From Psychrobacter vallis (lineage in GTDB: Bacteria > Pseudomonadota > Gammaproteobacteria > Pseudomonadales > Moraxellaceae), in the NCBI RefSeq assembly GCF_904846715.1, contig NZ_CAJHBU010000014.1, positions 1 to 64,000 of the forward strand: a stretch of 64,000 bases of DNA. Direction: 5' to 3'. The notes beneath the pieces were generated by a model. That model saw nothing but the letters and a program-made list of their open reading frames with translations. It had not been told where the DNA came from and did no database searches. The position numbers were made by a program, and so were the translations under genes. Positions 27,011 to 36,334 of the stretch are shown here, piece by piece (the first letter of the stretch is position 1; each line of letters starts with the position of its first letter).

Positions 27011-28453
27011 ATGACCACAGTAAACAGTCAGCAAACCGACTATATCAGCCCCGCGCAGACGATGACGCCTGCTGAGCGCCAATGGCAACAACTTTGGCAA
27101 GATATTGAGGAAGCTGGCGGACGCTATCAATATATCCAGCAGCAAATGCTGCAACACGGGTTTATGGTCGAGCGTAAACCCATTGATAATATGACGGCAA
27201 AAGAGCGCGAACGTTATAAAAAGTCCCTCAAAAAAGAAGCCGCTGAAGAAAAAAATCTCAAAAAACAGGCATGGCAAGCTTACAAAGCGCAGCACATCGT
27301 TTATCTGGGTCGCCATATCTATTGGTCAGATGATACCAGCATGGACAAATGGGATGTCAAAGACGCTAGCAATCGACTCATTGAAAACAAACTGCCCCTC
27401 ATCAATAAACATACTCAATTGGCAGAAGCCGTCAATCTGACTGTACCGCAGCTAAAAGGGCTTTGCTATCAAAGAGACGTGGCTACCAATATTCCCTACA
27501 CGCATTTTACGATTAACAAACGTAACGGCACACCTCGGCATATATGGTCGCCTATTCCTCGTCTAAAATTTGTTCAGCGCTGGATTCTAGAATACATCTT
27601 AAATAACTTAATGACGCACGGCGCAGCTCACGGTTTTGTCCGCGGTAAATCCATTGTTACCAACGCAGCCGTGCACAGCAATAGTGCCCTATTAATCAAG
27701 CTTGATGTAAAAGATTTCTTCCCTAGTGTACATTGGCGACGCGTCAAAGGCGTGTTTCGTCACGCAGGCTACCCTGAGAAAATAGCCATTTTACTGGCTT
27801 TATTATGTACGGAATCACCAAGGCAGGTCGTTCAGCAAAATGGCACAACTTATTATGTCGCTCTTAGTGATAGAGCGTTACCGCAAGGCGCCCCTACCAG
27901 TCCGGCATTGACAAATATTGTGTGTTTGAACCTTGATCGTCGCCTAACAGGACTGGCAGATAAAGTTGGTCTGCGCTACAGTCGCTATGCAGATGATTTA
28001 ACGTTTAGCTTACCTGCCAGCTCGACCAGCATTGAAAACAATGTTCAGGCTAATGTCCAGCCTGCTGATCACAACCAGTTGATTGGACAGCTACTGGGTT
28101 CCGTACAGAAGATTTTGCGTGAAGAAGGATTTACTTTAAACAATGATAAGACGCGTGTCATTCGTACTGGTAATCAGCACAATGTCACGGGCATGGTGGT
28201 CAATGGCGAAGGCGTACCAAGAGTACCGCGTCACATAAAGCGGATGCTACGTGCAGCGCTTCATAACCTAGCTTCAGGGCAGCCTTTACGTGATGGCGAA
28301 ACGCTTGAAACTTTATCAGGATATGCTGCTTGGATCGCCTCAGCAGAGCAGGAACTGGGTCAAAACTACTTAGCGAAAATTGACACGCTGCGCGAGCAAG
28401 CCAAGGTAGTAGAGACTAAGAGCAGCACAGAAAGCACATCTTTGCTGAATTAA
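27011..28453 (+). CDS. retron-type reverse transcriptase
   Basis: 480 residues. The RT palm is complete: motif A LDVKDFFPSV (231-240, Asp235 and Asp232), PQGAPTSPALTN (291-302) and catalytic YADD (326-329). Two retron hallmarks are present: NAxxH (N218-H222, NAAVH) and VTG (392-394, in HNVTGMVVNGE). The fingers region has the retron-like ThFTINKRNGTPRHI and LKFVQRWIL blocks. An unusual N-terminal extension of about 130 residues includes a Lys/Glu-rich coil (about 62-95). This enzyme should prime from a 2'-OH of its own structured RNA and make branched msDNA. The RNA is not in the usual place directly upstream, since the SWIM gene ends three bases before; the best candidate is the divergent unit at 13102-13353. 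No maturase or endonuclease domain follows, which argues against a group II intron. Confidence 0.92.
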   Translation: MTTVNSQQTDYISPAQTMTPAERQWQQLWQDIEEAGGRYQYIQQQMLQHGFMVERKPIDNMTAKERERYKKSLKKEAAEEKNLKKQAWQAYKAQHIVYLGRHIYWSDDTSMDKWDVKDASNRLIENKLPLINKHTQLAEAVNLTVPQLKGLCYQRDVATNIPYTHFTINKRNGTPRHIWSPIPRLKFVQRWILEYILNNLMTHGAAHGFVRGKSIVTNAAVHSNSALLIKLDVKDFFPSVHWRRVKGVFRHAGYPEKIAILLALLCTESPRQVVQQNGTTYYVALSDRALPQGAPTSPALTNIVCLNLDRRLTGLADKVGLRYSRYADDLTFSLPASSTSIENNVQANVQPADHNQLIGQLLGSVQKILREEGFTLNNDKTRVIRTGNQHNVTGMVVNGEGVPRVPRHIKRMLRAALHNLASGQPLRDGETLETLSGYAAWIASAEQELGQNYLAKIDTLREQAKVVETKSSTESTSLLN

Positions 28454-28522
28454 TAATTTTATGGGCTGGTAATATCGGGCAGATAAAATGCTGTTTTACC
28501 TGCTCATATCTTTACTAAAACC

Positions 28523-29161
28523 TTATTGTGCCACGCCTTCATCTTGTAAATATTCATACAGACCTTCGGCAAACTGGCGATAGCCTGCCTGATTGGCATG
28601 AATTCGATCGGATTTTAGCGTGTCATCTGATAGCACCGCTGACCAACCGCCCGAGTATAAAGGCACATCTTGAGCACTGGCAATATCTTTGTACAATGGA
28701 TTGTCACTTGCCTTACCGAACAAGGCACTGGTACTAAAGTATGGCTCTGCAATGAGGACAACGTCGATATTCGCAGACTTTAAAGTATCAATAGTGGCAG
28801 TAATATTGGCACGCGTCGTATCAGGCGGGAGACGCTGCAACACATCATTACCTCCAACGCCAAGCAGTACCAAATCAGGCGCTTTTTTTACAATCTCATC
28901 CACTCGAGCAAGCACATCTGCGGATGTGTCACCATTGACCCCTGCATTGATGACTCTCCATTTACTCAGTTCAGCCAGTACCATAGGATAAGCCGTTTCT
29001 AAGCTTGTACCATAACCATAAGTCAAGGAGTCCCCGAGTGCAACGACTATACTATCCTCTGGCAAAACCGCTTGTTGTGGCTCGCTACTACAGCCAGTCA
29101 TACTGATAGTAGCTGCTAGTCCCACACTGGCCAGCGCTAAAAACCTCTCACCGAATTTCAT
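28523..29161 (-). CDS. tesA: TesA-like GDSL esterase/lysophospholipase, lipoprotein
   Basis: 212 residues of the SGNH/GDSL hydrolase family, matching TesA (acyl-CoA thioesterase I / lysophospholipase L1). Block I VALGDSLTYGYG gives the Ser nucleophile, VNGDTS supplies the Gly, GVGGNDVLQRLPP the Asn, and DRIHANQAGYRQFAEGL the Asp-His pair. The N terminus has a lipobox (SMTGC), so unlike periplasmic E. coli TesA it is probably membrane anchored. It converges on the RT gene 69 bases away and belongs to the host backbone. Substrate range cannot be told from sequence. Confidence 0.88.
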   Translation of the reverse strand: MKFGERFLALASVGLAATISMTGCSSEPQQAVLPEDSIVVALGDSLTYGYGTSLETAYPMVLAELSKWRVINAGVNGDTSADVLARVDEIVKKAPDLVLLGVGGNDVLQRLPPDTTRANITATIDTLKSANIDVVLIAEPYFSTSALFGKASDNPLYKDIASAQDVPLYSGGWSAVLSDDTLKSDRIHANQAGYRQFAEGLYEYLQDEGVAQ

Positions 29162-29383
29162 GTTTACTCTTCTCCTATCACTTACATCAATTCAATTTAT
29201 TGCATTTAAGTTAAGATTACCCAACAACCATTACTTAACTGTTGTTGTATGTTGTTTAGTATGCGTTGTATAGTTAATACAAGATATGGACTACCTGTTG
29301 ATCGTAATACAAGTGCTAGCCTACTGAGCATAGACAGTGTGTTTGTCATAAATGATAACTTAACAAGGATATGTGAGGTATTT

Positions 29384-31759
29384 ATGAATCAAAAGTCATC
29401 TCAAAGTCAATCACAGACTCAAAGCAAAGATGAAGGAAACACTAAAAACCAAAATCAGAGCCAGAGTCAACAACAAAGTCAATCCGTAAAAGAGCATGAT
29501 GCTGATAGCAACAGCTCTACGGTAACGACTGCCAAAGAACCTTTGCCAAAGTCTGAAAAAAAGGCGAAAAGTTTCGATGAGCTGCAAATGGCTAAAGGTC
29601 AGTATCGGCCAGTTGCACAAGTGGTTGGTAACTGGCTTGATAATATCAACATGGACGCTCTGAACTACCTAAACGAACAAGCAGAAAACATTTTTTACCG
29701 CAAAGGCGTTACCTTTACGGTTTATAGCGATGCCAAAAATATCGAGCGTATGATCCCGTTTGATATCATCCCCCGCATTATCGCCGCAAGCGAATGGAAG
29801 CACATAGAAGCGGGTTGTAAACAGCGTATCACCGCCCTCAACGCTTTTTTGCATGACATCTATCATGATCAAGCCATCATGAAGGCCGATATCGTGCCTG
29901 CCAGCTACGTCTATGCCAGCGGCTGCTACGAGCCGTGGATGATGGGTATTGAGCTTGACAAGCCAATCTACTCGCATATCAGCGGTATCGATTTGATTCG
30001 AGATGAGACGGGCAAGTTTTGTGTTTTAGAAGACAATTTACGTACCCCATCAGGCGTCTCATACATGCTTGAGAGCCGTAATATATCAGAGACGCTATTG
30101 TCTGATATATTCGCTGACACGCCTATCATGGGCATTAGTGATTATCCCAACCGTCTCAAAGCCTGTCTTGCCAGCTCAACTTCCAAGTATGATCCGCAAG
30201 TCGTCATCTTGACCCCCGGACGCTTTAATAGCGCCTATTATGAGCATGCCTTTTTGGCGCATGAGATGAATGTGCCGCTGGTGCATGGTTATGACTTGGT
30301 CGTTGAAGACAGCAAAGTCTACATGCAAGGCATTCGCGGCAAAGTACAGGTCGATGTCATCTACCGCCGTATTGATGACCCTTATATTGACCCGCTGGCC
30401 TTTCAATCTGATTCGATATTGGGCGTGTCAGGACTCATGAGTGCCTACCGTGCAGGTAATGTGGTTATCGTTAATGCACCCGGCACTGGCGTCGCTGACG
30501 ATAAGAGCCTATATCCTTTTGTGCCAGATATGATTAAGTTTTACTTAAATGAAGAGCCTATTTTACCCAATATCGAAACCTATCAATGCCGTAAGCCTGA
30601 TGAGCTAAAATACGTACTTGATAATTTAGACAAACTGGTGGTGAAAGAGACCCAAGGTTCAGGCGGCTATGGAATGCTCATTGGCCCAACGTCGACCAAA
30701 AAAGAGATCGAAGAGTATCGCCTGCGCCTGCTTGAAAATCCAGCCGGTTTTATTGCCCAGCCGACCATTTCTCTATCCACCAACCCCACTGCCGTAAGCG
30801 ACGGTATCGCACCAAGGCACATCGATTTGCGTCCTTTTATTCTTAGTCATGGCGATGGCTCAGTAGACATTGTACCCGGTGGTCTGACACGTGTAGCAAT
30901 GGTTGAAGGTTCTTTGGTCGTCAACTCATCACAAGGTGGTGGTATTAAAGACACGTGGGTCGTCGATGACAGCCATTTACCGTCCTCTACCAAAAAACCC
31001 AATGGTAATGGTCATGCCGACAAGTGTACGCCTGCCTCATTAGAGTCCAATAGCTCAGCTCATACCAACTATTATAATCGTGTACAGCCTCTAGAAGCTG
31101 GCTATGAAATGCTAGATGATGCGCCAATGATACTGCTACTCTCCACCGCCAGTCACCTCATATGGCTAGGTCGATATAGCGAGCGCTTGTATTACTATGA
31201 CGATGTCATGAAAAAACTCATCAAAGACGATCTCAAAAAATCACAAGTGAAGCATTTAATCAGCCACTTAGGTTTTGAGGTAGATGAAAATGAGTCGCTT
31301 AGAACCATGAAAACGCAAATGCTGTCTGATTTGGAAAAAAACATCATCCCAAACATCGTACAGTCGATTGATGACAATGTGCAGGAGGCCAAAGGCGTCA
31401 TTGGCAAAGATACCGCTGAGTTATATAACTTGATCAAGCGGCTCTCAAGCGCAGGCACGTATCGGGCAGCGACTTTGCAGCTACATGCTTGTAATGCTGC
31501 TATGAAACAAGAACATCCGACGGTGACTGGGTTTTGGCAATTAGGTCGTCATTTTGAGCAGCTAGAGCGTGCGGTTTTGTTAGAAGAGGACTCAATAGAA
31601 ATCAGTCTTGAATTTAAGTACTGGATCAATGAGTTACCGGAGAACACGCGCTGGCGTGAGCTGACGCGTCTGGCCAATCAGATGATCAGATCGAAGAAAT
31701 TTAGTGATTTTGAGCTGATTAGTAAAGAGTTCAATATCATATTGCGTCAAGGTGTCTAG
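29384..31759 (+). CDS. fused circularly permuted ATP-grasp / alpha-E protein of the Anbu cluster
   Basis: 791 residues from the ATG at 29384, which has GAGG six bases upstream; an in-frame ATG 45 codons earlier lacks support. The first ~45 residues are Gln/Ser-rich low complexity. Then comes a circularly permuted ATP-grasp domain (GVTFTVYSDAKNIERMIPFD, LEDNLRTPSGVSYMLESR, KETQGSGGYGMLIGP). It is followed, from about residue 590, by an alpha-E helical domain (LSTASHLIWLGRYSERLYYY to the end). In most bacteria these are two proteins (DUF404/407 and DUF403). Together with the transglutaminase and Anbu genes they form a conserved cluster thought to make and process a peptide-like compound or tag. 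It is followed by a MITE-like repeat at 31774-31880. Confidence 0.88.
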   Translation: MNQKSSQSQSQTQSKDEGNTKNQNQSQSQQQSQSVKEHDADSNSSTVTTAKEPLPKSEKKAKSFDELQMAKGQYRPVAQVVGNWLDNINMDALNYLNEQAENIFYRKGVTFTVYSDAKNIERMIPFDIIPRIIAASEWKHIEAGCKQRITALNAFLHDIYHDQAIMKADIVPASYVYASGCYEPWMMGIELDKPIYSHISGIDLIRDETGKFCVLEDNLRTPSGVSYMLESRNISETLLSDIFADTPIMGISDYPNRLKACLASSTSKYDPQVVILTPGRFNSAYYEHAFLAHEMNVPLVHGYDLVVEDSKVYMQGIRGKVQVDVIYRRIDDPYIDPLAFQSDSILGVSGLMSAYRAGNVVIVNAPGTGVADDKSLYPFVPDMIKFYLNEEPILPNIETYQCRKPDELKYVLDNLDKLVVKETQGSGGYGMLIGPTSTKKEIEEYRLRLLENPAGFIAQPTISLSTNPTAVSDGIAPRHIDLRPFILSHGDGSVDIVPGGLTRVAMVEGSLVVNSSQGGGIKDTWVVDDSHLPSSTKKPNGNGHADKCTPASLESNSSAHTNYYNRVQPLEAGYEMLDDAPMILLLSTASHLIWLGRYSERLYYYDDVMKKLIKDDLKKSQVKHLISHLGFEVDENESLRTMKTQMLSDLEKNIIPNIVQSIDDNVQEAKGVIGKDTAELYNLIKRLSSAGTYRAATLQLHACNAAMKQEHPTVTGFWQLGRHFEQLERAVLLEEDSIEISLEFKYWINELPENTRWRELTRLANQMIRSKKFSDFELISKEFNIILRQGV

Positions 31760-31773
31760 CCGCCAGCCAATAA

Positions 31774-31880
31774 TATAGTCAATCCACTATAAAAGTATTA
31801 CAGCGTTAACCTCGCTTGAAGTATTCAATATACATCTACACTCGGTTGCCTTGGCATACTTTCAAATTGAATTGACTATA
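31774..31880. repeat. MITE-like palindromic element
   Basis: About 107 bases bounded by imperfect terminal inverted repeats. TATAGTCAAT...AAAAGT at the left matches TATAGTCAAT...AAAGT on the opposite strand at the right, with the outer 10 bases perfect. It has no coding capacity and lies between two genes of the Anbu cluster. Confidence 0.55.
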
Positions 31881-31926
31881 GACGCTAATGAGACATACGA
31901 AATAAACAGCAAAATGGGAAGATATT

Positions 31927-32712
31927 ATGAAACTTCAAATCAGCCATCAAACCAACTATTATTATGGCGAGCTTGCACAGCGTAGTGTCCAATACATACG
32001 CATGACGCCCATGCAGATGCCGCACCAAATCATTCATAAATGGGAAGTGATGCTCCCCAAAGTAGCCACCAATCAAAAGGACGGTTTTGGTAATGACTGG
32101 CTCACTCTCAGTCGTAACGAGGCTCATAACAATTTGCAAATGCAAGCGTCAGGCATCGTCGAGATCGATACAGAGACCACATGTGTAGAGGATATGCCTC
32201 ATGTCCCCTATCTACTGTTTACCGTACAAACACCACTGACCAAGTGCTCACAAGAGATGCGTGAATTTGCTGCGCCTTATCTAAAAACCCCGAACCATGA
32301 CAGCCTAAAAGCATTGGCCAATGCCCTCATCATGAAGATGCCTTTTGTAAAAAATGTGACGCATGTCGGTACAACCGCTGCAGAGTCTTTTGCGACAAGC
32401 GCAGGCGTGTGTCAAGACCATACGCATGTGTTTTTGAGTCTCTTACGAGATCAACAAATCCCAGCCCGTTATGTATCAGGCTATCTGTATGACGACACCG
32501 AAAATCACATGGCAAGTCACGCATGGGCGGAGGTATGGCTAGAGGGTTACTGGTATACTTTTGATATCTCAAATCAGCTGTTTCAACCAAACTCGCATGT
32601 CTACGTCGCTGTTGGTCGAGACTACTTAGATACCGCTCCTGTGCGCGGCGTCAGAATGGGCGGCGGCTACGAAAATCTTTACAGTCAAGTACTGGTCACA
32701 AGACTATCATAG
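31927..32712 (+). CDS. transglutaminase-like cysteine peptidase of the Anbu cluster
   Basis: 261 residues. The N-terminal beta domain begins MKLQISHQTNYYYG, the typical bacterial transglutaminase N region. The catalytic core has Cys162 in SAGVCQDHTHVF, His198 in ASHAWAEVWLEG and Asp213 in YTFDISNQ, a complete papain-like triad. It probably acts as a peptidase or amidase on the product of the neighbouring ATP-grasp ligase; substrate and direction are inferred. It is cytosolic with no signal peptide, and the Anbu gene follows 41 bases downstream. Confidence 0.9.
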   Translation: MKLQISHQTNYYYGELAQRSVQYIRMTPMQMPHQIIHKWEVMLPKVATNQKDGFGNDWLTLSRNEAHNNLQMQASGIVEIDTETTCVEDMPHVPYLLFTVQTPLTKCSQEMREFAAPYLKTPNHDSLKALANALIMKMPFVKNVTHVGTTAAESFATSAGVCQDHTHVFLSLLRDQQIPARYVSGYLYDDTENHMASHAWAEVWLEGYWYTFDISNQLFQPNSHVYVAVGRDYLDTAPVRGVRMGGGYENLYSQVLVTRLS

Positions 32713-32753
32713 CATCCACTAATTTTATTACGTTTATTCACTAAAGAGATTTT

Positions 32754-33494
32754 ATGACTTATTGTGCTGCTATTCGTCTAAAAGACGGTATGGTCTTTGC
32801 TAGCGATACCCGTACCAATGCAGGTGTTGATCACATATCGACATTCAGAAAACTGTATCAATATGGCATTGAAGGCGAGCGGTTTATGGTGCTACAGACA
32901 GCTGGTAGCTTAGCGACATCGCAAGCGGTATTCAACAAACTACAAAACGACATTGATCAGCGCCTTGAGAGTAATCTCAATACGGTAACGACGTTATTTG
33001 ACGCCGCGCAGATGGTTGGTGAATGTATGCGCGAAAAAATGAACCATGCAAAAAAAGTCGCTAATGCTAGTATCGATGGCGCATTTACCAGCTCATTTAT
33101 GCTCGGCGGTCAAATTAAAGGCCAGCCACCTGAGCTATATAGGATCTATCCTGAAGGCAACTGTATCAAAGCCACTGAAGATACGCCATTTTTTCAATTA
33201 GGTGAGAGCAAATACGGCAAGCCTATTTTGGATCGTTCTGTCAGCTATGACACGGATGTGAGACACGCCGCTCGTGCGTTAATGCTATCCTTTGACTCAA
33301 CGATTCACTCAAACTTATCAGTAGGAATGCCGATAGATTTTGTGCTTTATAACAATGATAGTCTAACCCTGCCCAAAGGCCGCCGTATCGATGAGCATGA
33401 TGCGTACTTTAATACCATTCGTCATCAGTGGTCAGAGGCACTACGTCGCACTTTAATTGAGTTACCTAAGTGCCCTGACGACTACTGGGAATAA
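32754..33494 (+). CDS. Anbu, proteasome-like peptidase
   Basis: 246 residues of the Ntn-hydrolase proteasome beta superfamily, Anbu (BPH) type. Removal of Met1 would expose Thr2 as nucleophile. Asp18 (in ASDTRTNAGVDH) and Lys33 (in FRKLYQYG) complete the proteasome-like catalytic set. Length fits Anbu, not HslV (about 175). Anbu forms self-compartmentalising rings or helices; its physiological substrate is not established. It closes the ATP-grasp/alpha-E, transglutaminase, Anbu operon. Confidence 0.9.
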   Translation: MTYCAAIRLKDGMVFASDTRTNAGVDHISTFRKLYQYGIEGERFMVLQTAGSLATSQAVFNKLQNDIDQRLESNLNTVTTLFDAAQMVGECMREKMNHAKKVANASIDGAFTSSFMLGGQIKGQPPELYRIYPEGNCIKATEDTPFFQLGESKYGKPILDRSVSYDTDVRHAARALMLSFDSTIHSNLSVGMPIDFVLYNNDSLTLPKGRRIDEHDAYFNTIRHQWSEALRRTLIELPKCPDDYWE

Positions 33495-33526
33495 CCGCCT
33501 TTTGTAATATAAAGCTTTGGGTGTGC

Positions 33527-36094
33527 CTAGTCTGAAAGCGGTCGTGACGCCAATAGAAATGGTGCAGTACGACTGTCTTTTGATTGGGCGACGATATCGG
33601 GTGTACCTTGAGCGACAATCAAGCCGCCCGCATCCCCTGCTCCTGGCCCAATATCGATAATCCAATCGCTGTTACTGGCCACTTGCATATCGTGCTCAAC
33701 CATAATGACGGTGTTGCCAGCATCGACCAATCCATTTAATTGTGCCATCAGCATGGTGACATCGGCAGGATGTAGACCCGTGGTTGGCTCATCCAATATA
33801 TAAAGCGTGTCGCCGCGTTGTATACGTTGTAGCTCAGTTGCCAGCTTGATACGCTGCGCTTCACCGCCTGAAAGCTCGGTGGCGGGCTGACCCAAACGTA
33901 AATAACCCAGCCCAACTTGTAGCAAAGCCTCTAAGGCGCGCAAAATCGGCGCTTCATCAATAAAGAACGCATGAGCCGCTTCGACCGTCAAATCCAGCAC
34001 TTCGGCAATGTTTTTGTCTCGATAAGTAATGGCCAATGTTTCCTCATCATAGCGCTGACCATGACAAACCTGACAGGGCGCATAGACACTCGGCAAAAAC
34101 AACAACTCAACACTCACAAACCCCAAGCCTTCACAATTTGGGCAACGTCCCTTTGGCGTATTAAATGAAAACCGACCCGCATCAAAACCCTGTTCTTTTG
34201 CTTGTTTGGTTGCCGCAAACCGCTTACGCACCTCATCAAACAATCCTGTATACGTTGCCAGATTGGATCGCGGCGTCCGCCCGATTGCTTTTTGATTGAT
34301 ATTAATAAGGCGGCGTACGTGTTCCATACCAGCAATGATTTCACCGTTCGTTACGGATTCAAGCTCTTGTTCAAGCAGATCCGCCTCACCTACGGGCACG
34401 TCCGCAATCGTTTGCTTCCCTAAGGTCTCATTGATAAGCTCTACCAACGCCTGACTGACGAGACTCGATTTTCCTGAACCTGAGACACCAGTGACACTCG
34501 TCATAACCCCAAGCGGAAACGCCACGTCTAGGCCTGTTATATTGTTTCGCTCAATATTGGCAAGCTTAAGCCATGCGCTTGGCTGTCTTATGATGGGTTT
34601 TTCTTGAGAGTTAGCAGTAGTATCGGCAAAGAGATATTTGCCCGTATGCGACTGCGCGACATCACGCAACCCCTCCACAGGTCCACTATAGACAATCTCA
34701 CCGCCATGCGTGCCAGCCTGTGGCCCAACATCTACCACCCAATCAGCATGCCTAATCACGCTAACGTCATGCTCAACCACAAACACGGAGTTACCAGCCG
34801 CGATTAACTCATCCAAAGCACCTAGTAGGGCTTGAGTGTCTGCCGGATGCAGACCTGCCGATGGTTCGTCAAGGACATAAACCACGCCAAAAAGCTGCGA
34901 GCGAATCTGGGTTGCTAGCCGCAGACGCTGTAGCTCACCTGGCGACAACGTCGGTGTCGTCCGCTCAAGTGACAGATAACCCAAGCCAAGCCTAGTCAAC
35001 GCGTCCACACGGGAGAGAATATCACTGGCAATACGCTGAGCAACGATCGCTTTTTCACGGTTTGGTATGTCATCGGTTAGCTTGGTATGAGCAGTTTTCT
35101 CAAGTTTGAGCGCCAGCTCCGTGAGGGTCAGCTGTGACAGCTCGCCGATATCCAAGCCGGAAAATTTGACCGACAGTGATTCTCTTTTTAACTTCTTACC
35201 ATGGCACTCTGGACACTCAGATATCTGCATAAACTGTGAGACGCGTTTTTTGGTGCGCGGGCTTTGGGTAGTGGCAAAAGAATGCAAAATGAAGTTTTTG
35301 GCACTGGTAAACGTGCCCATATAGTTCGGCTTCTCGTCTTTCTCGATTGCCTCGCGCGTTTGCTCAATATTGTATTGAGGATAGACTGGCACCGTGGGTG
35401 TCTCATCAGTGAACAAAATCCAGTCGCGGGTTTTCTTCGGTAGTGTGTGCCAAGGCTTGTCAATATCATGGCCCAGCGTGGTTAATATACGGCTAAGATT
35501 TTGACCTTGCCACGCAGGCGGCCATGCGGCAATCGCACGCTCACGAATGCTTTTGGTGTTGTCTGGCACCAGCAACGCTTCTGTCACCTCAAACACGCGG
35601 CCAATGCCCGAGCACCTCGGACAAGCGCCATCGGGCGTATTGGGCGAAAACGCATCAGCATACAACATTTCTTGATCTGCTGGATACTCTCCTGCTCGTG
35701 AGTACAACATCCGTAAACCATTGGATATCGTAGTCACACTGCCCACCGATGAGCGTACTGAGGGTGTACCCCGCTGCTGCTGTAAAGCAACTGCTGGCGG
35801 CAATCCTTCTATCGTATCGACGTCTGGCTCGTCGACCTGATCAATCAGTCTTCTTGCATAAGGTGACACGGAGTCAAGATAGCGGCGTTGTGATTCGGCA
35901 AACAACGTCCCAAATGCCAATGAGGATTTGCCTGAACCTGATATACCTGTGAAGACCACTAACGCATTGCGCGGTAAATCAACATCAATGTTCTTTAGGT
36001 TATGAACGCGCGCGCCCCTAACCTGAATATTGTTGTTATTGTTAAGATAGCTTTTACGCTTATTCGGAGTGTTTTTATTATTTGTATTAGCCAT
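33527..36094 (-). CDS. short UvrA paralogue (UvrA2-like ABC ATPase)
   Basis: 855 residues with the tandem ABC-ATPase layout of UvrA. There are two Walker A motifs (GISGSGKSSLAF, GVSGSGKSSLVS), two signature motifs (LSPGELQRLRLA and LSGGEAQRIKLA), and Walker B/D-loop blocks VLDEPSAGLHPAD and ILDEPTTGLHPAD. CxxC zinc pairs (CPRCSGIG, CPECHGKK, CPNCEGLG, CQVCHGQ) are present. It is about 85 residues shorter than UvrA1, and the N-terminal UvrB-binding region is reduced, so it is more likely a UvrA2-type drug or DNA-adduct tolerance protein than the repair excinuclease subunit. The Asn-rich start (residues 3-23) is low complexity. Confidence 0.85.
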   Translation of the reverse strand: MANTNNKNTPNKRKSYLNNNNNIQVRGARVHNLKNIDVDLPRNALVVFTGISGSGKSSLAFGTLFAESQRRYLDSVSPYARRLIDQVDEPDVDTIEGLPPAVALQQQRGTPSVRSSVGSVTTISNGLRMLYSRAGEYPADQEMLYADAFSPNTPDGACPRCSGIGRVFEVTEALLVPDNTKSIRERAIAAWPPAWQGQNLSRILTTLGHDIDKPWHTLPKKTRDWILFTDETPTVPVYPQYNIEQTREAIEKDEKPNYMGTFTSAKNFILHSFATTQSPRTKKRVSQFMQISECPECHGKKLKRESLSVKFSGLDIGELSQLTLTELALKLEKTAHTKLTDDIPNREKAIVAQRIASDILSRVDALTRLGLGYLSLERTTPTLSPGELQRLRLATQIRSQLFGVVYVLDEPSAGLHPADTQALLGALDELIAAGNSVFVVEHDVSVIRHADWVVDVGPQAGTHGGEIVYSGPVEGLRDVAQSHTGKYLFADTTANSQEKPIIRQPSAWLKLANIERNNITGLDVAFPLGVMTSVTGVSGSGKSSLVSQALVELINETLGKQTIADVPVGEADLLEQELESVTNGEIIAGMEHVRRLININQKAIGRTPRSNLATYTGLFDEVRKRFAATKQAKEQGFDAGRFSFNTPKGRCPNCEGLGFVSVELLFLPSVYAPCQVCHGQRYDEETLAITYRDKNIAEVLDLTVEAAHAFFIDEAPILRALEALLQVGLGYLRLGQPATELSGGEAQRIKLATELQRIQRGDTLYILDEPTTGLHPADVTMLMAQLNGLVDAGNTVIMVEHDMQVASNSDWIIDIGPGAGDAGGLIVAQGTPDIVAQSKDSRTAPFLLASRPLSD

Positions 36095-36334
36095 AAAGTT
36101 ATGAGTCCTTTTAAATCACTGTTTAAAGGGTAACACGTACTCATCAAAGGCTAAGGCTAGGCTTACGTATTAGTAGTACAGAGAGACAAAAAGATAACTT
36201 TATTAAATCTCCATAAATCAATTATAGCGCTTGCCAAACGGTCTGTTTATAAGGTAAATTCCGCTCTTCAAAGTCAACTAAATTTGGTTAATATGTCAAT
36301 CATCCTTGTTAGAGCAAACACAGTAAAATTACTC

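Noticed and set aside
27011..28453. Group II intron or diversity-generating retroelement RT
   Set aside because: No maturase or HNH domain, no intron RNA domains V/VI downstream, and no template/variable repeat pair noticed. NAxxH and VTG are retron features.
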